From positions 1-35,071 of the forward strand of contig JBAXSZ010000011.1 in the NCBI GenBank assembly GCA_037130455.1: a stretch of DNA of 35,071 nucleotides, read 5' to 3'. The notes beneath the pieces are model-generated. The model did no database searches and was not told where the DNA came from. It saw only the letters and a list, made by a program, of their open reading frames with translations. Below, one piece after another: positions 24,451-31,706 of the stretch; position 1 is the first letter of the stretch, and the number at the start of each line of letters is the position of its first letter. Source of the stretch: CAIMZW01 sp037130455. Lineage in GTDB: Bacteria > Actinomycetota > Actinomycetes > Nanopelagicales > Nanopelagicaceae. The position numbers and the translations under genes are program-made.

Positions 24451-25317
24451 TTATCCGGGGAATATCGTGGATGCGACTCCTTTTACACCTGGCTTAAGGA
24501 TGAAAGTCATTCCCGACTGAGAATCTGAAGTGCCTTTCCGTGCAGTGGTAACAACCAGGTGGTCTAACTCTGGCCCAACGAAAGCACAACTGCTGACCTT
24601 AGGAACTGGGAATTCAATCACTTCTACTAAATTAAAATCTTTATCCAAATGTCGAAGACAACTTCCTCCCCAAAAAGCAATCCATAAACCGTCATTAGCA
24701 TCCATGCACATGCCATCTGGATAGCCATCAGACTCACTGGACCTGCGCCAGACTGGAGTTCGATTGGATATTTTCCCGTCGTGATAGTCAAAGCGATCTA
24801 CGCCAAACGAATAAGTATCTATATAGAAAAACTTGTCGCCGGCGAGATTCCAACTTAATCCATTGCTTACTGTGACGTTGCTTAATACACGCTCCATATT
24901 CTTGGCATTTCTATCGAGTCGATAGAGCGCACCTTCCCCAGCTAACTCTTCATATGTCATTGAACCTAAGAACAAGTGGCCATCCGGTGCGACCTTTGCA
25001 TCATTCCATCTGGTTGCATTTTTGCCCTCAAAACCATCAACATCGATTCGGGTTGGCAGTAATTGTTCGGTCCCATCGGTATCTTGGAGGACTGGTCCGT
25101 TGGCGGTCCCCAATACAAAGCCGCCATTTGATCGTGGAATTACAAATCCCACATCTTCCTTTGTGGTGAATTCATCAATCTCGCCCGTTAAGAAATTCTT
25201 GGAAAGGACTTTCTTCTCCAGAATATCGACCCATAAAACGGTGGCGTTATCTGGTCCATGGGCGACAGGTCCTTCACCTATCAGGCATGAACGGTCATCC
25301 CAAATCTCTGGCTTCAT
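24451..25317 (-). CDS. SMP-30/gluconolactonase-family sugar lactonase
   Basis: This 288-residue beta-propeller enzyme of the SMP-30 family has metal-site residues in LIGEGPV (Glu15), RWNDAKVAPDGHLFLGSM, VSNGLSWN and DGYPDGMCMDANDGLW. It has no signal peptide, so it is cytoplasmic. It is convergent with the dehydratase gene, 20 bases apart, and divergent from the sulfur genes. It would hydrolyse the lactone made by the zinc dehydrogenase to the free acid used by the dehydratase. The three genes fit one pathway although they lie in three transcription units. Confidence 0.87.
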   Translation of the reverse strand: MKPEIWDDRSCLIGEGPVAHGPDNATVLWVDILEKKVLSKNFLTGEIDEFTTKEDVGFVIPRSNGGFVLGTANGPVLQDTDGTEQLLPTRIDVDGFEGKNATRWNDAKVAPDGHLFLGSMTYEELAGEGALYRLDRNAKNMERVLSNVTVSNGLSWNLAGDKFFYIDTYSFGVDRFDYHDGKISNRTPVWRRSSESDGYPDGMCMDANDGLWIAFWGGSCLRHLDKDFNLVEVIEFPVPKVSSCAFVGPELDHLVVTTARKGTSDSQSGMTFILKPGVKGVASTIFPG

Positions 25318-25420
25318 GGTGTCCGAATTTACCCTTATTTGTGCATCAAATACTAGGTTTCATGGGCTAGCACTCAATCAAGTGGCTGATTTATCACGCG
25401 TCATTAGCCTGTTGAAGCGG

Positions 25421-25434
25421 TACCCATAGGGGTA
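25421..25434 (+). promoter_or_regulatory. CsoR/CstR-like operator in the sulfur-gene promoter
   Basis: TACCC-ATAG-GGGTA is an inverted repeat of the type bound by CsoR-family regulators, whose sites have C tracts facing G tracts flanked by TA. It lies between a possible -35 (TTGAAG, 25412-25417) and -10 (TTCTAA, 25435-25440; 17-base spacing), 26 bases before the SQR-like start. CstR-type members of this family sense persulfide and control SQR genes in other bacteria. The regulator gene itself is not in the window. Confidence 0.45.
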
Positions 25435-25459
25435 TTCTAAAAGTGTTAAAGGAGGGGTC

Positions 25460-26719
25460 ATGAAAAAGCTCCTAGTACTTGGCGGCGGAACCGCAGGAAC
25501 AATGGTTGTCAATAAGTTACATAAGAAATTGCCAGCCTCTGAATGGAATATCACCATCGTTGATCAGGACAACAACCATATTTATCAGCCAGGATTGCTC
25601 CTCTTGCCCTTTGGAGTCTACAAAGCGGAAGAGTTGGTTAAAGAACGAAATCACTTTTTCCCCAAGAACGTGGATTTCATTCAAGCGGAAATCGAGAAGA
25701 TAAATCCTGAAGGTAATACGGTGGACTTGAAAGATGGTCGCACCCTTGATTACGACTACTTGGTCATCGCCTCTGGAACTTCCCCTCGGCCTGATCAAAC
25801 TCCCGGAATGAATGATCCGAAGGAGTGGCGAAAGAGTATTTTTGATTTCTTCACACTAGAAGGATCGAAGGCGTTAGGTAAGGCTCTATCCACCTGGGAA
25901 GGTGGTCGCTTGGTGGTTCATATAACTGAGATGCCCATTAAGTGCCCCGTTGCACCCTTGGAATTTGCTTTCCTAGCTGATGCCTATTTTGAAGAACACA
26001 AAATGCGAGACAAAGTGGAGATCATCTATGTGACTCCCTTGGAAGGTGCATTTACTAAACCAGTGTGCTCTGAACAATTAGGCTATATGTTGGATGATCG
26101 AAAGATTTCGTTGGAACCTGATTTCATGATTGAACGCATTGATCAAGAGCGCAAAGTCTTGGTTTCCATGGATGAGCGGGAAGTTCCTTTCGATCTCTTG
26201 GTCACCGTTCCGTTAAATATGGGCGCAGATTTTATTGCGGCGTCAGGAATCGGCGACGAACTTAATTATGTCCCGGTAGATAAGGAGACTTTCCTTTCTA
26301 GGAAATATCCAAATATTTTTGCCCTCGGTGATGCATCGGACATACCAGCTTCTAAGGCAGGTTCTGTAGCTCACTTCGCCATTGATCTCTTTTCGGAGAA
26401 TTTTATTGAGTACATTGCCGGCCGCCCAATGATTCATAACTTTGATGGCCATGCCAACTGTTTCATCGAGTCAGGACACGGCAAAGGTTTACTGATTGAT
26501 TTCAATTACAAAACTGAGCCGCTACCAGGAATGTTTCCTATTCCAATGATTGGTCCACTTCCACTGCTTAAGGAAAGTTATCTAAATCATTTAGGGAAGT
26601 TGGCCTTCCGCTGGATTTATTGGAACCTGCTTCTTAGGGGCCGTCCAATACCAATTCCATCATTAATGTCCATGGCGGGTAAGAGACCCGTAAAAGTCAA
26701 AGAGAAAATTACACTGTAA
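25460..26719 (+). CDS. sulfide:quinone oxidoreductase-like flavoprotein
   Basis: This 419-residue FAD enzyme starts with the dinucleotide-binding LVLGGGTAGTMVVNKL and has NNHIYQPGLLLLPFG, DYDYLVIASGTSPRP and FALGDASDIPASKAGSVAHF. Cysteines at 162 (KCPVAPLEFAF), 203 (PVCSEQL) and 334 (ANCFIESG) match the positions expected for sulfide:quinone oxidoreductases, where two form the redox-active pair. The C terminus (LGKLAFRWIYWNLLLRGRPI) is amphipathic, suiting peripheral membrane binding near quinones. AAAGGAGG precedes the ATG. DsrC- and DsrE2-like genes follow in the same operon. Predicted role: oxidise sulfide, pass electrons to the quinone pool and sulfane sulfur to carrier proteins. Confidence 0.85.
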   Translation: MKKLLVLGGGTAGTMVVNKLHKKLPASEWNITIVDQDNNHIYQPGLLLLPFGVYKAEELVKERNHFFPKNVDFIQAEIEKINPEGNTVDLKDGRTLDYDYLVIASGTSPRPDQTPGMNDPKEWRKSIFDFFTLEGSKALGKALSTWEGGRLVVHITEMPIKCPVAPLEFAFLADAYFEEHKMRDKVEIIYVTPLEGAFTKPVCSEQLGYMLDDRKISLEPDFMIERIDQERKVLVSMDEREVPFDLLVTVPLNMGADFIAASGIGDELNYVPVDKETFLSRKYPNIFALGDASDIPASKAGSVAHFAIDLFSENFIEYIAGRPMIHNFDGHANCFIESGHGKGLLIDFNYKTEPLPGMFPIPMIGPLPLLKESYLNHLGKLAFRWIYWNLLLRGRPIPIPSLMSMAGKRPVKVKEKITL

Positions 26720-26730
26720 GGAGAAATGAA

Positions 26731-27045
26731 ATGCCTGTAATAGAAATGATCGGTAAGCCCATTCACGTTAATGAAGAGGGTTTTCTGACCGAATATAACG
26801 AATGGGACCCCGCCATTGGCAAAGTCTTAGCCGATCAGATCGGTGTTGAGATGACCGATGAGCATTGGAAAATAATTAATTTCCTTCGCGAAGACTTTAA
26901 GAGTGAAGGCGAAACTGCTACTTCGCGTCGAGTCCAAACGGTAGGTGGCGTCCCTGTGAAAATTCAATTTGAGCTTTTTCCTAAGAAACCGGCCAAGAAG
27001 ATGGCCTATATAGCTGGATTACCGAAGCCCAAGGGCTGTGTGTGA
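26731..27045 (+). CDS. DsrC/TusE-family sulfur-carrier protein
   Basis: This 104-residue protein has the family features GFLTEYNEWDPAIGKVLA, TDEHWKIINFLREDF and a flexible C-terminal arm ending AGLPKPKGCV. The penultimate Cys103, which carries the sulfur, is present. The second cysteine of classical DsrC, 11 residues earlier, is replaced by Ala92. That one-cysteine pattern is the TusE type, which relays persulfide and does not form the intramolecular trisulfide used with DsrAB. No dsrAB, tusBCD or mnmA lies nearby; its partners here are the SQR-like and DsrE2-like proteins. GGAG precedes the ATG. Confidence 0.85.
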   Translation: MPVIEMIGKPIHVNEEGFLTEYNEWDPAIGKVLADQIGVEMTDEHWKIINFLREDFKSEGETATSRRVQTVGGVPVKIQFELFPKKPAKKMAYIAGLPKPKGCV

Positions 27046-27056
27046 GGAGAAAAAAA

Positions 27057-27590
27057 ATGACAACGACAATGACTGCACCTTCGTTGGTGCCAAATTTTGA
27101 TACTGGATCAGAAGGTCGGAAAATGGCAATCATCTGTTCCAAAGGGAACTTGGATATGGCTTATCCCGGTTTAATCCTGGGAAATGCCGCACTCGGCGAA
27201 GGAATAGAGACGCACCTTTTCTTTACCTTTTGGGGTTTTGACATGATCACCAAGTCCAGAATGGATCACCTTCAATTCAGCCCAGCTGGAAACACCGCGA
27301 TGCACATTCCAGGTGGAGATATGCACATTCCGCAAGCAGTCATGCCCGCTCCAGGAATGACAGCAATGGCAACACATATGTTGAAAAAATCCATTGCCGA
27401 CTTGGGTGTTCCTGAAGTTCCAGATTTCTTAGATCAAATCGTCGCAGCGGGTGGACATCTGTGGGGCTGTCGAATGTCGGCAGATATGAACAAATTAGAC
27501 ATTGGTGATTTACGCGATGATGTTGAAGGAATAATCAGCGCCACTGATTTCATTGAATTAACTGAAGGCGCCCAACTTCTCTTCATTTGA
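27057..27590 (+). CDS. DsrE2-like (DsrE/DsrF/DrsH family) sulfurtransferase
   Basis: I chose ATG 27057, which has GAGGAG at proper spacing, over the GTG at 27042 that overlaps the previous stop. The 177-residue protein has a DsrE-type core: KMAIICSKGNLDMAYPGLI with Cys27, an ETHLFFTFWGFDMI strand-helix, a methionine-rich insert (80-110) and GGHLWGCRMSADM with the conserved Cys138 that usually carries persulfide. DsrE2 proteins often occur with SQR, TusA and rhodanese in sulfur oxidisers and sulfide detoxifiers. Here it probably moves sulfane sulfur between the SQR-like enzyme and the DsrC/TusE-like carrier. Confidence 0.83.
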   Translation: MTTTMTAPSLVPNFDTGSEGRKMAIICSKGNLDMAYPGLILGNAALGEGIETHLFFTFWGFDMITKSRMDHLQFSPAGNTAMHIPGGDMHIPQAVMPAPGMTAMATHMLKKSIADLGVPEVPDFLDQIVAAGGHLWGCRMSADMNKLDIGDLRDDVEGIISATDFIELTEGAQLLFI

Positions 27591-27617
27591 TGCACCAAAG
27601 TTGCTTATTGAGTGACT

Positions 27618-27629
27618 ATTGAATTCAAT
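27618..27629. promoter_or_regulatory. palindrome in front of the ATP-grasp gene array
   Basis: ATTGAATTCAAT is a perfect 12-base palindrome, 42 bases before the first ATP-grasp start. It touches a weak promoter-like pair (TTGTCC at 27629-27634, 17 bases, TATGTC at 27652-27657). It could be an operator; the promoter call is tentative. Confidence 0.35.
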
Positions 27630-27671
27630 TGTCCGTGTGAGATTTGTTTTGTATGTCTTCAAAAGTCGATT

Positions 27672-28673
27672 ATGAGTTACGACTTTTGTGCTTCCTGCGG
27701 TTTGGGGCCAGATCAAATATCGGAAATTTGCTCTCAATGCGGGCAAAACCAACTGGTGTTTTTCGAAGATCTACTGTCCGGTTTACAGTGGCGTCGAAGA
27801 TACGAGCAGTTGCGGGAAAAGGCTAACGGCAACGCCCTTTCCTATAATCACAAAATGTGGCGAAAAATGGCATTTGACCGAAACCCCTTACAGCAGCAAT
27901 TTGCTGACAAATTTAGAATTCGAGATTATGTCTCCGAAAAGGTTGGCTCCAAATACCTTTCCCAAATATTTTCGGTTGCCAACCGCGCTGAAGATTTCCC
28001 GTGGGAATCTCTGCCAACCGAATATGCGTTAAAAGTTAATCATGGATCAGGTGGTTCCATTTTGGTTGACTCCGGAACAGATCCCACGATCGAACTTCCC
28101 GAAACGGTTCCCCCGCACGATTGGAGCCGGTTCCACATCCACCCAGATCAGGCAAAATTAAGTCGGATGATAATAATTGCTAATACTTGGCTCTCTCAAA
28201 ATTTCACGACCCGTCCGGATATGACTCCAGAGTGGGCCTATCACGCTATCAAGCCGTTGCTCTACGCCGAAGAATTACTGAAGTCCAACGACGGACAATT
28301 ACCTTGGGAATTTAATATCTACGTCTTTCACGGTGTTGCTCAATACTTTAGAGTACGAGCCCATGACGTGATGGAAACCAAGAAAACCGCCCACTTGGAT
28401 CGAAATTGGAACAACCTAGCTATTTCTTTTAAGGTCATAAATGAGTTTCTACCGATGGATCCACCACCCCCAATGCCAGAAAACTTAACGGAAATGCTTT
28501 GGTTCGCCGAAGAATTGAGTTCTGAAATTGACGCGGTGAGAGTCGATTTCTACCTGGTGGACGGAGAAATAATTTTTGGAGAACTCACTAATTACCAAAA
28601 TGCGGGTGTAGGTTTATGGCATCCAGAAGAATTTAATTTCCAAATATCAGCTACGTGGAACCAGAAATATTAA
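27672..28673 (+). CDS. zinc-ribbon + TupA-like ATP-grasp protein, copy 1
   Basis: I start at ATG 27672 because the zinc ribbon of all four paralogues begins right after this methionine; an upstream in-frame GTG (27612) gives an extension the others lack. The 333-residue protein has cysteines 6, 9, 20 and 23 (CASC and CSQC) forming a zinc ribbon. A TupA-like ATP-grasp domain follows: MAFDRNPLQQQFADKF, ALKVNHGSGGSILV (ATP loop), DWSRFHIHP, PEWAYHAIKPLLYAEELL, DAVRVDFYLVDGEIIFGELT (metal/ATP residues). The family is named after TupA of teichuronopeptide synthesis. ATP-grasp enzymes activate carboxylates and join them to amines. No ribosome binding site is visible. The natural substrate is unknown. 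Confidence 0.78.
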   Translation: MSYDFCASCGLGPDQISEICSQCGQNQLVFFEDLLSGLQWRRRYEQLREKANGNALSYNHKMWRKMAFDRNPLQQQFADKFRIRDYVSEKVGSKYLSQIFSVANRAEDFPWESLPTEYALKVNHGSGGSILVDSGTDPTIELPETVPPHDWSRFHIHPDQAKLSRMIIIANTWLSQNFTTRPDMTPEWAYHAIKPLLYAEELLKSNDGQLPWEFNIYVFHGVAQYFRVRAHDVMETKKTAHLDRNWNNLAISFKVINEFLPMDPPPPMPENLTEMLWFAEELSSEIDAVRVDFYLVDGEIIFGELTNYQNAGVGLWHPEEFNFQISATWNQKY

Positions 28674-29678
28674 ATGAAAGCCGAAACTTTCTGCTCATCC
28701 TGCGGTGTAGGACCCAGCCTTCCATGGAATATCTGTCCGGAATGTGGTCAGCCCGCCCCAGTTGTATTCGAAAACTTGGATGAGGGAATTCGTCGCCGAG
28801 AATATTTTGCAATTTTACGACAGAAGGCAGAAGGTGAAGCACTTTCCTATAATCATAAAGTCTGGAAAAAAATGGCTTATGACCGCAATCCCATTTTGCC
28901 AATATTTGCAGACAAATTATTAGCAAAAGAATATGTAGCTAAGAAAATTGGTCAAAGATATCTTCAAGAAATCTACTCGGTGGCCGAACATCCAAGAGAT
29001 ATAACTTGGGATGACTTACCAGAAGAGTATGTTGTAAAAGTTAACCACGCCTCCGGCGGATTGATAATGATTTCCACAGGTGCCGATAGAACTGAGGTGT
29101 TGCCAGAACGTCTTCAAACAAATGATTGGCCGATATTTAAAATTCATCCCGACAACGCCGACATTGGCAAAATCCAAAATTTGACGGAACAGTGGTTGTC
29201 CCAAGATTTTACTTGGCGCCCTGACTCCCTTCCAGAGTGGGCCTATCAAGGCATTTCCAGAAAGGTCTTTGTCGAAGAACTACTACACACCGAACAAGGA
29301 TATTCTCAGGCGGAACTGCAGAATTTTGTTTTCAATGGAAAGTTGAGGTTAATCCGATATTGTCCAGCTAACTTTAAAGTTACGCAAAGGATGAGTGATT
29401 TTGACCCAGAGTGGAACCTCTTTCCGACGACCTACACGGGCGTGAGGAACTACCAACAAATGGAAATACAGCCAGAAAAGCCCAACCAACTTCGGGAGAT
29501 AATAGACATTTGTGAGATTTTGGGCGCCGAAGTTGATGCCGTTCGGGTAGATATGTATTTCGACTCAGGTCAGATACGAATCGGAGAACTCACCAATTAT
29601 CCCAATGCCGGTACCGGACTCTGGCATCCCATAGAGTTTAACTTTGAAATCGCTAAATGGTGGAAGCAGGAGTACTGA
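28674..29678 (+). CDS. zinc-ribbon + TupA-like ATP-grasp protein, copy 2
   Basis: This 334-residue paralogue starts directly after the stop of copy 1 with no gap and no own ribosome binding site, so it depends on translational coupling. Zinc-ribbon cysteines are 7, 10, 21 and 24 (CSSC, CPEC). The ATP-grasp domain keeps MAYDRNPILPIFADKL, VVKVNHASGGLIMIS, DWPIFKIHPDNAD, WLSQDFTWRPDSLPEWAYQG, DAVRVDMY and IRIGELTNYPNAGTGLWHP. The second glycine of the HGSGG loop is Ala here (HASGG). The middle section (about 200-265) differs most from the other copies and is a likely specificity region. Confidence 0.78.
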   Translation: MKAETFCSSCGVGPSLPWNICPECGQPAPVVFENLDEGIRRREYFAILRQKAEGEALSYNHKVWKKMAYDRNPILPIFADKLLAKEYVAKKIGQRYLQEIYSVAEHPRDITWDDLPEEYVVKVNHASGGLIMISTGADRTEVLPERLQTNDWPIFKIHPDNADIGKIQNLTEQWLSQDFTWRPDSLPEWAYQGISRKVFVEELLHTEQGYSQAELQNFVFNGKLRLIRYCPANFKVTQRMSDFDPEWNLFPTTYTGVRNYQQMEIQPEKPNQLREIIDICEILGAEVDAVRVDMYFDSGQIRIGELTNYPNAGTGLWHPIEFNFEIAKWWKQEY

Positions 29679-29681
29679 TTC

Positions 29682-30689
29682 ATGCGCACTGATAATTTCT
29701 TTTGCACCTCCTGTGGATATGGCCCAAGCGTCGATTCAAAAAGCTGTGCCCGATGTGGGGCAAAAAGCCAAGAATTTTTCGAAGATAGAGATGAAGGAAT
29801 GAATCGCTATCTTAAGTTTCAAAACTTGCGAGATCGAGCACAGTCTCCAGCGAAAACATATAGCGAAAAAGTCATTCGGAAGTTGGCGTATGACCGAAAT
29901 CCATTGTTGGTTACTTTCGCTGACAAAATTTTGGCACGCGATTACGTGGCCGAAAAGATAGGACCTCAATATCTGACGAAGATGTATTCGTCGGGTAGCA
30001 ATCCTGTCGGAATCATGTGGGCTGAACTTCCCAATGAGTATGTCATCAAAGTCAATCATGGATCAGGTGGGATCATTGCCGTTCGAGAAGCTGCAGATCC
30101 GAATCTTCTCCTTCCTGAGAGTTTGCCTGAAAACGATTGGTCTCGATTTCAGATTCACCCCACATCGATGGATCCAGTCAGAGCAACCAGAATTTTACGT
30201 CAATGGCTGACTCAAGATTATTGCTGGCGGCCATATAATGGACCTGAGTGGGCCTATCAGCACGTTAAACCGCAATATTTAGTTGAAGAATATATTCAGG
30301 ATGGAACTGGAAACTTCCCGATAGATGTCAAGTTATTCGTTATGCAAGGAAAAGTGCGCATTATCCGACTCCGATCAGCAGATCTAGAAGAGACACGATC
30401 GGTCACCGATATGGATAGAGATTGGAACAGGTACGACGTAACTAGTTGGGACTCGAAGCCGTTTCTTAATATGATGCCCACTCCTGAAAAACCAAAAAAT
30501 TTGGACGAGCTCATCTACATCGCCCAAACATTAGGCTCAGAAATCGACGCTGTTCGGGTGGACCTTTATAACGTTGATGGCCGTGTCTATTTTGGAGAAC
30601 TCACCAATTATCCAAATGCTGGCAACTTAAAGTGGGAACCAGATGAATTTAATTATCGAGTCGGCGATTGGTGGGAGCAGAATTATTAA
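29682..30689 (+). CDS. zinc-ribbon + TupA-like ATP-grasp protein, copy 3
   Basis: This 335-residue paralogue starts 3 bases after copy 2, with AGGAG inside the end of copy 2. Zinc-ribbon cysteines are 8, 11, 22 and 25 (CTSC, CARC). The domain keeps KLAYDRNPLLVTFADKI, VIKVNHGSGGIIAV, DWSRFQIHP, DYCWRPYNGPEWAYQHVKP, VEEYIQDGTG, DAVRVDLYNVDGRVYFGELT and a C-terminal WWEQNY. All four proteins share the ending pattern W-x-Q/E-x-Y, so the C terminus is probably structural or catalytic. Confidence 0.78.
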   Translation: MRTDNFFCTSCGYGPSVDSKSCARCGAKSQEFFEDRDEGMNRYLKFQNLRDRAQSPAKTYSEKVIRKLAYDRNPLLVTFADKILARDYVAEKIGPQYLTKMYSSGSNPVGIMWAELPNEYVIKVNHGSGGIIAVREAADPNLLLPESLPENDWSRFQIHPTSMDPVRATRILRQWLTQDYCWRPYNGPEWAYQHVKPQYLVEEYIQDGTGNFPIDVKLFVMQGKVRIIRLRSADLEETRSVTDMDRDWNRYDVTSWDSKPFLNMMPTPEKPKNLDELIYIAQTLGSEIDAVRVDLYNVDGRVYFGELTNYPNAGNLKWEPDEFNYRVGDWWEQNY

Positions 30690-30701
30690 TATGCTGGGGA
30701 A

Positions 30702-31706
30702 ATGATTCGCTTCTGCACCTCATGCTATTTTCGCGAAACTGATGATGAGGTCGCTCAATGTGCCATCTGTACCTATTCGGCTCTGATTCCCGCTTCCCAA
30801 TTAACGGATGCTGATATCTCTCACCTGTCGGCCTACCAATCGCTTCGCACGCTGGCACCGACAAATCCGAAAACTTATAGCGAGAAAATAATCCGAAAGA
30901 TGGCCTTCGACCGAAATCCACTGCTCACGACCTTTGCCGACAAATACCGAGCCAGATCTTTTGTGGCAGAAGCAGTGGGCGAAAAATATTTATCAAAGAT
31001 TTTTGACGTAGCGAAGAGCCCTGATGAAATAAATTGGCAATCTCTTCCATCCGAGTATGTCTGTAAAGTGAATCACGGTTCCGGTGGAATGGTTGCGGTG
31101 TGGAGAGGTTCTACATCTGAAAGCGCACTGCCAGATACGGTGAGTGGAGTGGATTGGTCAAGGCACTGGATTCACCCTGATAATGCTGATCCAGTTCGCA
31201 TCAAGAACTTGGCCAGGCATTGGTTATCGCAGAATTTTACGTGGCGACCAAATGCTGCACCGGAATGGGCTTATCAAAATATCGAGCCTCTTGTATACGC
31301 CGAAGAACTCATTGGTCTGGGCACCGGCCTTTCACCCATTGACTATAAGTTTTTTGTATTTAATGGAATCACCAGACTCATTCAGGTCCGAACTCACGAA
31401 CCTGACATGTCCTTTTCGCTTTTACATTTTGATCGCAACTGGAATCACATCGATATAACTCTTAACGATGGTTCAGAAGTGGCAAACACGAAAATCGTGA
31501 GAGACCGTCCAGAGAATTTAGAGGAATTACTATTTGTAGCCGAAAAACTAGGTGAATCAGTAGATGCAGTGAGGGTGGATTTATATAGCCAAGAAGGCAG
31601 AATCACTTTTGGGGAACTGACCAACTACACTTGTGCAGGCATTTCATTTTGGACTCCCTATGAATTCAATATTGAACTGGGTGATTGGTGGAAGCAAAAT
31701 TACTAA
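30702..31706 (+). CDS. zinc-ribbon + TupA-like ATP-grasp protein, copy 4
   Basis: This 334-residue paralogue lies 12 bases after copy 3. Zinc-ribbon cysteines are 5, 8, 20 and 23 (CTSC, CAIC), but the glycines after the knuckles are lost, so this ribbon is the most divergent. The ATP-grasp domain keeps MAFDRNPLLTTFADKY, VCKVNHGSGGMVAVW, DWSRHWIHPDNADPVR, WLSQNFTWRPNAAPEWAYQN, YAEELIGLGTGLSPIDYKFF, DAVRVDLYSQEGRITFGELT and WWKQNY. Its 3' end overlaps the likely start of the transporter gene, which ties the exporter to the array. Confidence 0.78.
   Translation: MIRFCTSCYFRETDDEVAQCAICTYSALIPASQLTDADISHLSAYQSLRTLAPTNPKTYSEKIIRKMAFDRNPLLTTFADKYRARSFVAEAVGEKYLSKIFDVAKSPDEINWQSLPSEYVCKVNHGSGGMVAVWRGSTSESALPDTVSGVDWSRHWIHPDNADPVRIKNLARHWLSQNFTWRPNAAPEWAYQNIEPLVYAEELIGLGTGLSPIDYKFFVFNGITRLIQVRTHEPDMSFSLLHFDRNWNHIDITLNDGSEVANTKIVRDRPENLEELLFVAEKLGESVDAVRVDLYSQEGRITFGELTNYTCAGISFWTPYEFNIELGDWWKQNY

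Noticed and set aside
24432..24457. CGGATA/TATCCG inverted repeat between the convergent dehydratase and lactonase genes as a two-way terminator
   Set aside because: Only 6 base pairs with a 14-base AT-rich loop, and it overlaps the lactonase stop; too weak to call.
26731..27045. Classical DsrC of dissimilatory sulfur metabolism
   Set aside because: The second C-terminal cysteine is Ala92 and no dsrAB genes are nearby, so the TusE-type reading is preferred.
27612..27671. Upstream GTG extension of ATP-grasp copy 1 with an extra CPCEICFVC motif
   Set aside because: The extension is absent from the other three paralogues and would run through the palindrome and possible promoter.
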